Positions 61,951 through 64,000 of a DNA stretch of 64,000 nucleotides are shown piece by piece (position 1 is the stretch's first letter; each line of letters begins with the position of its first letter). Where the stretch lies: NCBI GenBank assembly GCA_964572045.1, contig CAZNEI010000003.1, positions 1-64,000 of the forward strand, in the 5' to 3' direction. The notes under the pieces were generated by a model. That model was given only the letters and a program-made list of their open reading frames with translations. It was not told where the DNA came from and ran no database searches. Position numbers and translations under genes: made by a program. Origin of the DNA: CBDCKR01 sp964572045. GTDB lineage: Bacteria > Gemmatimonadota > Gemmatimonadetes > Longimicrobiales > Gaopeijiaceae.

Positions 61951-64000
61951 ATGAGCGCAAGACCAGCCACCTGGGCTGTCCTGCTCGCGGGAATGCTCGC
62001 GGCGCCCGGTCTCGGCGCCGCGCAGCGGCCCGATTCGCTCTCCCGGACCACCGATTCGTTGGCCGAGGCGCCCCGCCCGCTCGGCCAGCCTGCCGATTCA
62101 CCGGCCTCCCTGCCGCCGTTTGCCGGACCCGGGGACGGGGCCGAGCGCGATTCCGCTCAGACGGCCAGACCCCGAGGCCCCAACCCCTTCGCGGGTTTCG
62201 AGACCCACTACCTCGCCAACGGGCTCAAGGTCTGGTTCAAGTCCCTGCCTGACGCGCCCAACGTATCGGTCAGCTTGACCGTTCCCTTCGGGTCGCACTG
62301 GGATCCGCCGGGCAAGGAAGGTCTGGCCCACTTCACCGAGCACATGCTCTTCTCCGATCACGATGGCCAGACGGAGCAGGAGATCAAGGACGCGATCGAG
62401 GGGCTCGGAGGCCGGCGCAACGGCTTCACGGCCTCCGATCGCACCTGGTACTACGCCACGATCGACAAACAGCACGGGCTCTTCGCCATCGAGTGGCTCT
62501 CGCGAATCGTCTCGCCGCACGTCATGGCCCCCGACGTCGTGGAGCGCAACCGGCAACCGATCGCCCTCGAGACGAACGCCCGCCCGCGCGAGATCCTCGA
62601 ACACGTTTGGGCCCTACTCAATCCGTCCTTGCTCACGCCCCCCGACTTCTGGCAGCGGGAATACGGCATGGATACGCGGGGCCTACGGCCCCTCGACCGC
62701 TGGAGCGCCCTCCAGGCGATCACCCCTGAGGATCTCCGGGAGTTCTACGACACCTACTACGTTCCTGAATCGATGACGCTCACCGTCGTCGGGGACCTGG
62801 ACCGGGCCGAGGCATTGGCCACGGCGGAGCGCAGCCTCGGAGGACTTCCCCGCCGTCCGGTCCCTCCCCGCGAGATCCCGATTCGGGATCCGGGCCGCAG
62901 GAGGGCCACTTACGCCTGGGGGTTCCCGCCCGCTGTGCGCTACACGGCGCGCTACAAGTTCTACCACGGCGGCGCCGAGGATGAACTCATGATCCTGTTC
63001 ATCAGGGATCTGCTGAACCGGCGCCTGAACCAACGCCTGCGGTACGGCGAACGGAAGGCCGTATACGGTCTGCAGGTCGCTTACTCCAAGAGGGGCCCTG
63101 CAGGCTTCTTGCAGGTGAGGGGCTCGATCGACGAGGACGAATACGGCTTCGCCGCCCAGGTCATCGATCAGGAGATCGAGACTCTTCGGACGGGCATCTT
63201 CGATCCGGCCGCGTTCGAGGTAGACCGGACCGCAGTGATCGAGCGCCTCCGCAGCGGCAACCAGACATCCGAAGCGCTCAACTTCTGGGTGTACCGCAAC
63301 TTCTACGATCCCGACACCTTCACGGGCTTTCCCGACGTGCTCGGATTCTATGAGAGCGTCCGCCCGGGGGAGGTCGCGTCCTTCGCTTCGCGCAACCTCC
63401 TCCCCGAGCGGCAGGTGCTCTCGGTCCTTCGTACGCAACCCCTTGGTCAGACGGCCTTGGCCGGCGCCCTGTTGATCGTGGCCTGGCTCACCGTGCGCCT
63501 CGTCGGCTGGTGCCTCACAACCCCCGCGACGATGAGCGACATCCGGTACGTGGCGCGTTTTCGCATGCCGATCGTCTTCCGACTTGTCTCGGTCATCACG
63601 CTGGCCGGCGTGGGGCTGGTCATGGCTCGGATCGCCATCTTCGGGCTCCAGTGGCTGACGCTCAACTACGTCGCGACAATCGACGACTATGCGATCCAGT
63701 CGGCGGTCTACGCACTCATGCTCGTCCTGCTGCTGTCGCTCGGGCTGGTGTATCTTGCGCAGTTTCCCCGGAAGCTCCTGGTCTTCCCCGACCACCTTCG
63801 CGTCAAGGCACTGGCGTATCGCTCCCGGATCCTCACGCCGGAGAGCGTCGAGGAAATCTCGCTCCGGCGCTTTCACCGGGTCTGGCTGAGCCGGGACCTC
63901 TTCCGTTGTTTCCCCATGACGCTGGGCTTGCTCCGGCCGGGCATCTACCTCCGTCCCTCCAAGGGGCGGGCGTACTTCTTCCGCACGCGCGACGTCAAGG
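61951..64000 (+). CDS. M16-family zinc peptidase with membrane-embedded C-terminal extension (partial)
   Basis: The frame is open from ATG 61951 to the window edge (683 residues, C-terminus missing). A signal peptide (about 1-24) leads to a Pro/Asp-rich linker and an M16 domain from about 68. That domain has the inverted zinc motif GLAHFTEHMLFSDHDG and the distal Glu in ALETNARP. A second M16-like domain runs to about 495. Three hydrophobic helices follow (about 500-520, 545-575, 585-610: ALAGALLIVAWLTVRLVG, VFRLVSVITLAGVGLVMARIA, AVYALMLVLLLSLGLVYLA). A basic tail (RRFHRVWLSRDLFRC) comes last. It is probably a membrane-anchored processing protease. Confidence 0.85.
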   Translation, partial: MSARPATWAVLLAGMLAAPGLGAAQRPDSLSRTTDSLAEAPRPLGQPADSPASLPPFAGPGDGAERDSAQTARPRGPNPFAGFETHYLANGLKVWFKSLPDAPNVSVSLTVPFGSHWDPPGKEGLAHFTEHMLFSDHDGQTEQEIKDAIEGLGGRRNGFTASDRTWYYATIDKQHGLFAIEWLSRIVSPHVMAPDVVERNRQPIALETNARPREILEHVWALLNPSLLTPPDFWQREYGMDTRGLRPLDRWSALQAITPEDLREFYDTYYVPESMTLTVVGDLDRAEALATAERSLGGLPRRPVPPREIPIRDPGRRRATYAWGFPPAVRYTARYKFYHGGAEDELMILFIRDLLNRRLNQRLRYGERKAVYGLQVAYSKRGPAGFLQVRGSIDEDEYGFAAQVIDQEIETLRTGIFDPAAFEVDRTAVIERLRSGNQTSEALNFWVYRNFYDPDTFTGFPDVLGFYESVRPGEVASFASRNLLPERQVLSVLRTQPLGQTALAGALLIVAWLTVRLVGWCLTTPATMSDIRYVARFRMPIVFRLVSVITLAGVGLVMARIAIFGLQWLTLNYVATIDDYAIQSAVYALMLVLLLSLGLVYLAQFPRKLLVFPDHLRVKALAYRSRILTPESVEEISLRRFHRVWLSRDLFRCFPMTLGLLRPGIYLRPSKGRAYFFRTRDVK

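Overview
The window is GC-rich chromosomal DNA from a Gram-negative (diderm) bacterium. Evidence for an outer membrane includes a SusC/SusD pair, several beta-barrel proteins, a TolC/HlyD/ABC export set and many signal peptides. GTG starts and GTGA stop/start overlaps are common. The mix of SusC/SusD, short proteins carrying a lone TonB 'plug' domain, a GlnRS with a YqeY tail, and the gene order thrS-infC-rpmI-rplT-pheST-zapA-rny fits Gemmatimonadota best. That assignment is inference; no rRNA is present to test it.

Region 1 (1-12.4 kb) is an accessory outer-membrane and metabolism block. On the minus strand it holds a promoter with a dyad, susC, susD, a small barrel protein, a secreted LVIVD-type propeller protein, an AhpD-like protein with an in-frame TGA (probable selenocysteine), and the bifunctional histidine-degradation enzyme FtcD. 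A second, paralogous propeller gene lies divergently beyond the susC promoter. Region 2 (12.5-22.9 kb) holds an alkaline-phosphatase-superfamily hydrolase, glnS, a DUF3311/sodium-solute symporter pair, two more plug-type surface proteins, tRNA-Cys and tRNA-Gly behind an unusual terminator-like hairpin, and an unidentified barrel protein.

Region 3 (22.9-50.7 kb) is a 28-kb run of minus-strand housekeeping genes. In transcription order these are secD-secF-tatD-mutL-miaA-uppP-birA-coaX-groES-groEL-thrS-infC-rpmI-rplT-pheS-pheT-(coiled coil)-zapA-rny-folD-xseA-xseB-ispA-(dxs remnant)-nadK-recN. It covers protein export, mismatch repair, translation, chaperones, RNA decay, folate and isoprenoid metabolism and DNA repair. 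A perfect CIRCE element precedes groES. The dxs gene lacks about 400 internal codons and is out of frame. A strongly foldable 155-nt stretch lies between zapA and rny.

Region 4 (50.8-64 kb) holds an OprP-type porin and a two-component system (NtrY-like kinase plus sigma-54-type regulator). Divergent from these is a TolC/HlyD/ABC-ATPase operon with a sigma-54-like promoter but no permease gene. After that come a DCC-type oxidoreductase, a divergent MurB, a serine hydrolase, and an M16 peptidase with a membrane tail that runs off the window end.

The most notable observations are the CxxU AhpD-like protein, the internally deleted dxs, the terminator hairpin directly before the tRNA pair, the operator-like dyad inside the susC promoter, and the structured zapA-rny spacer.
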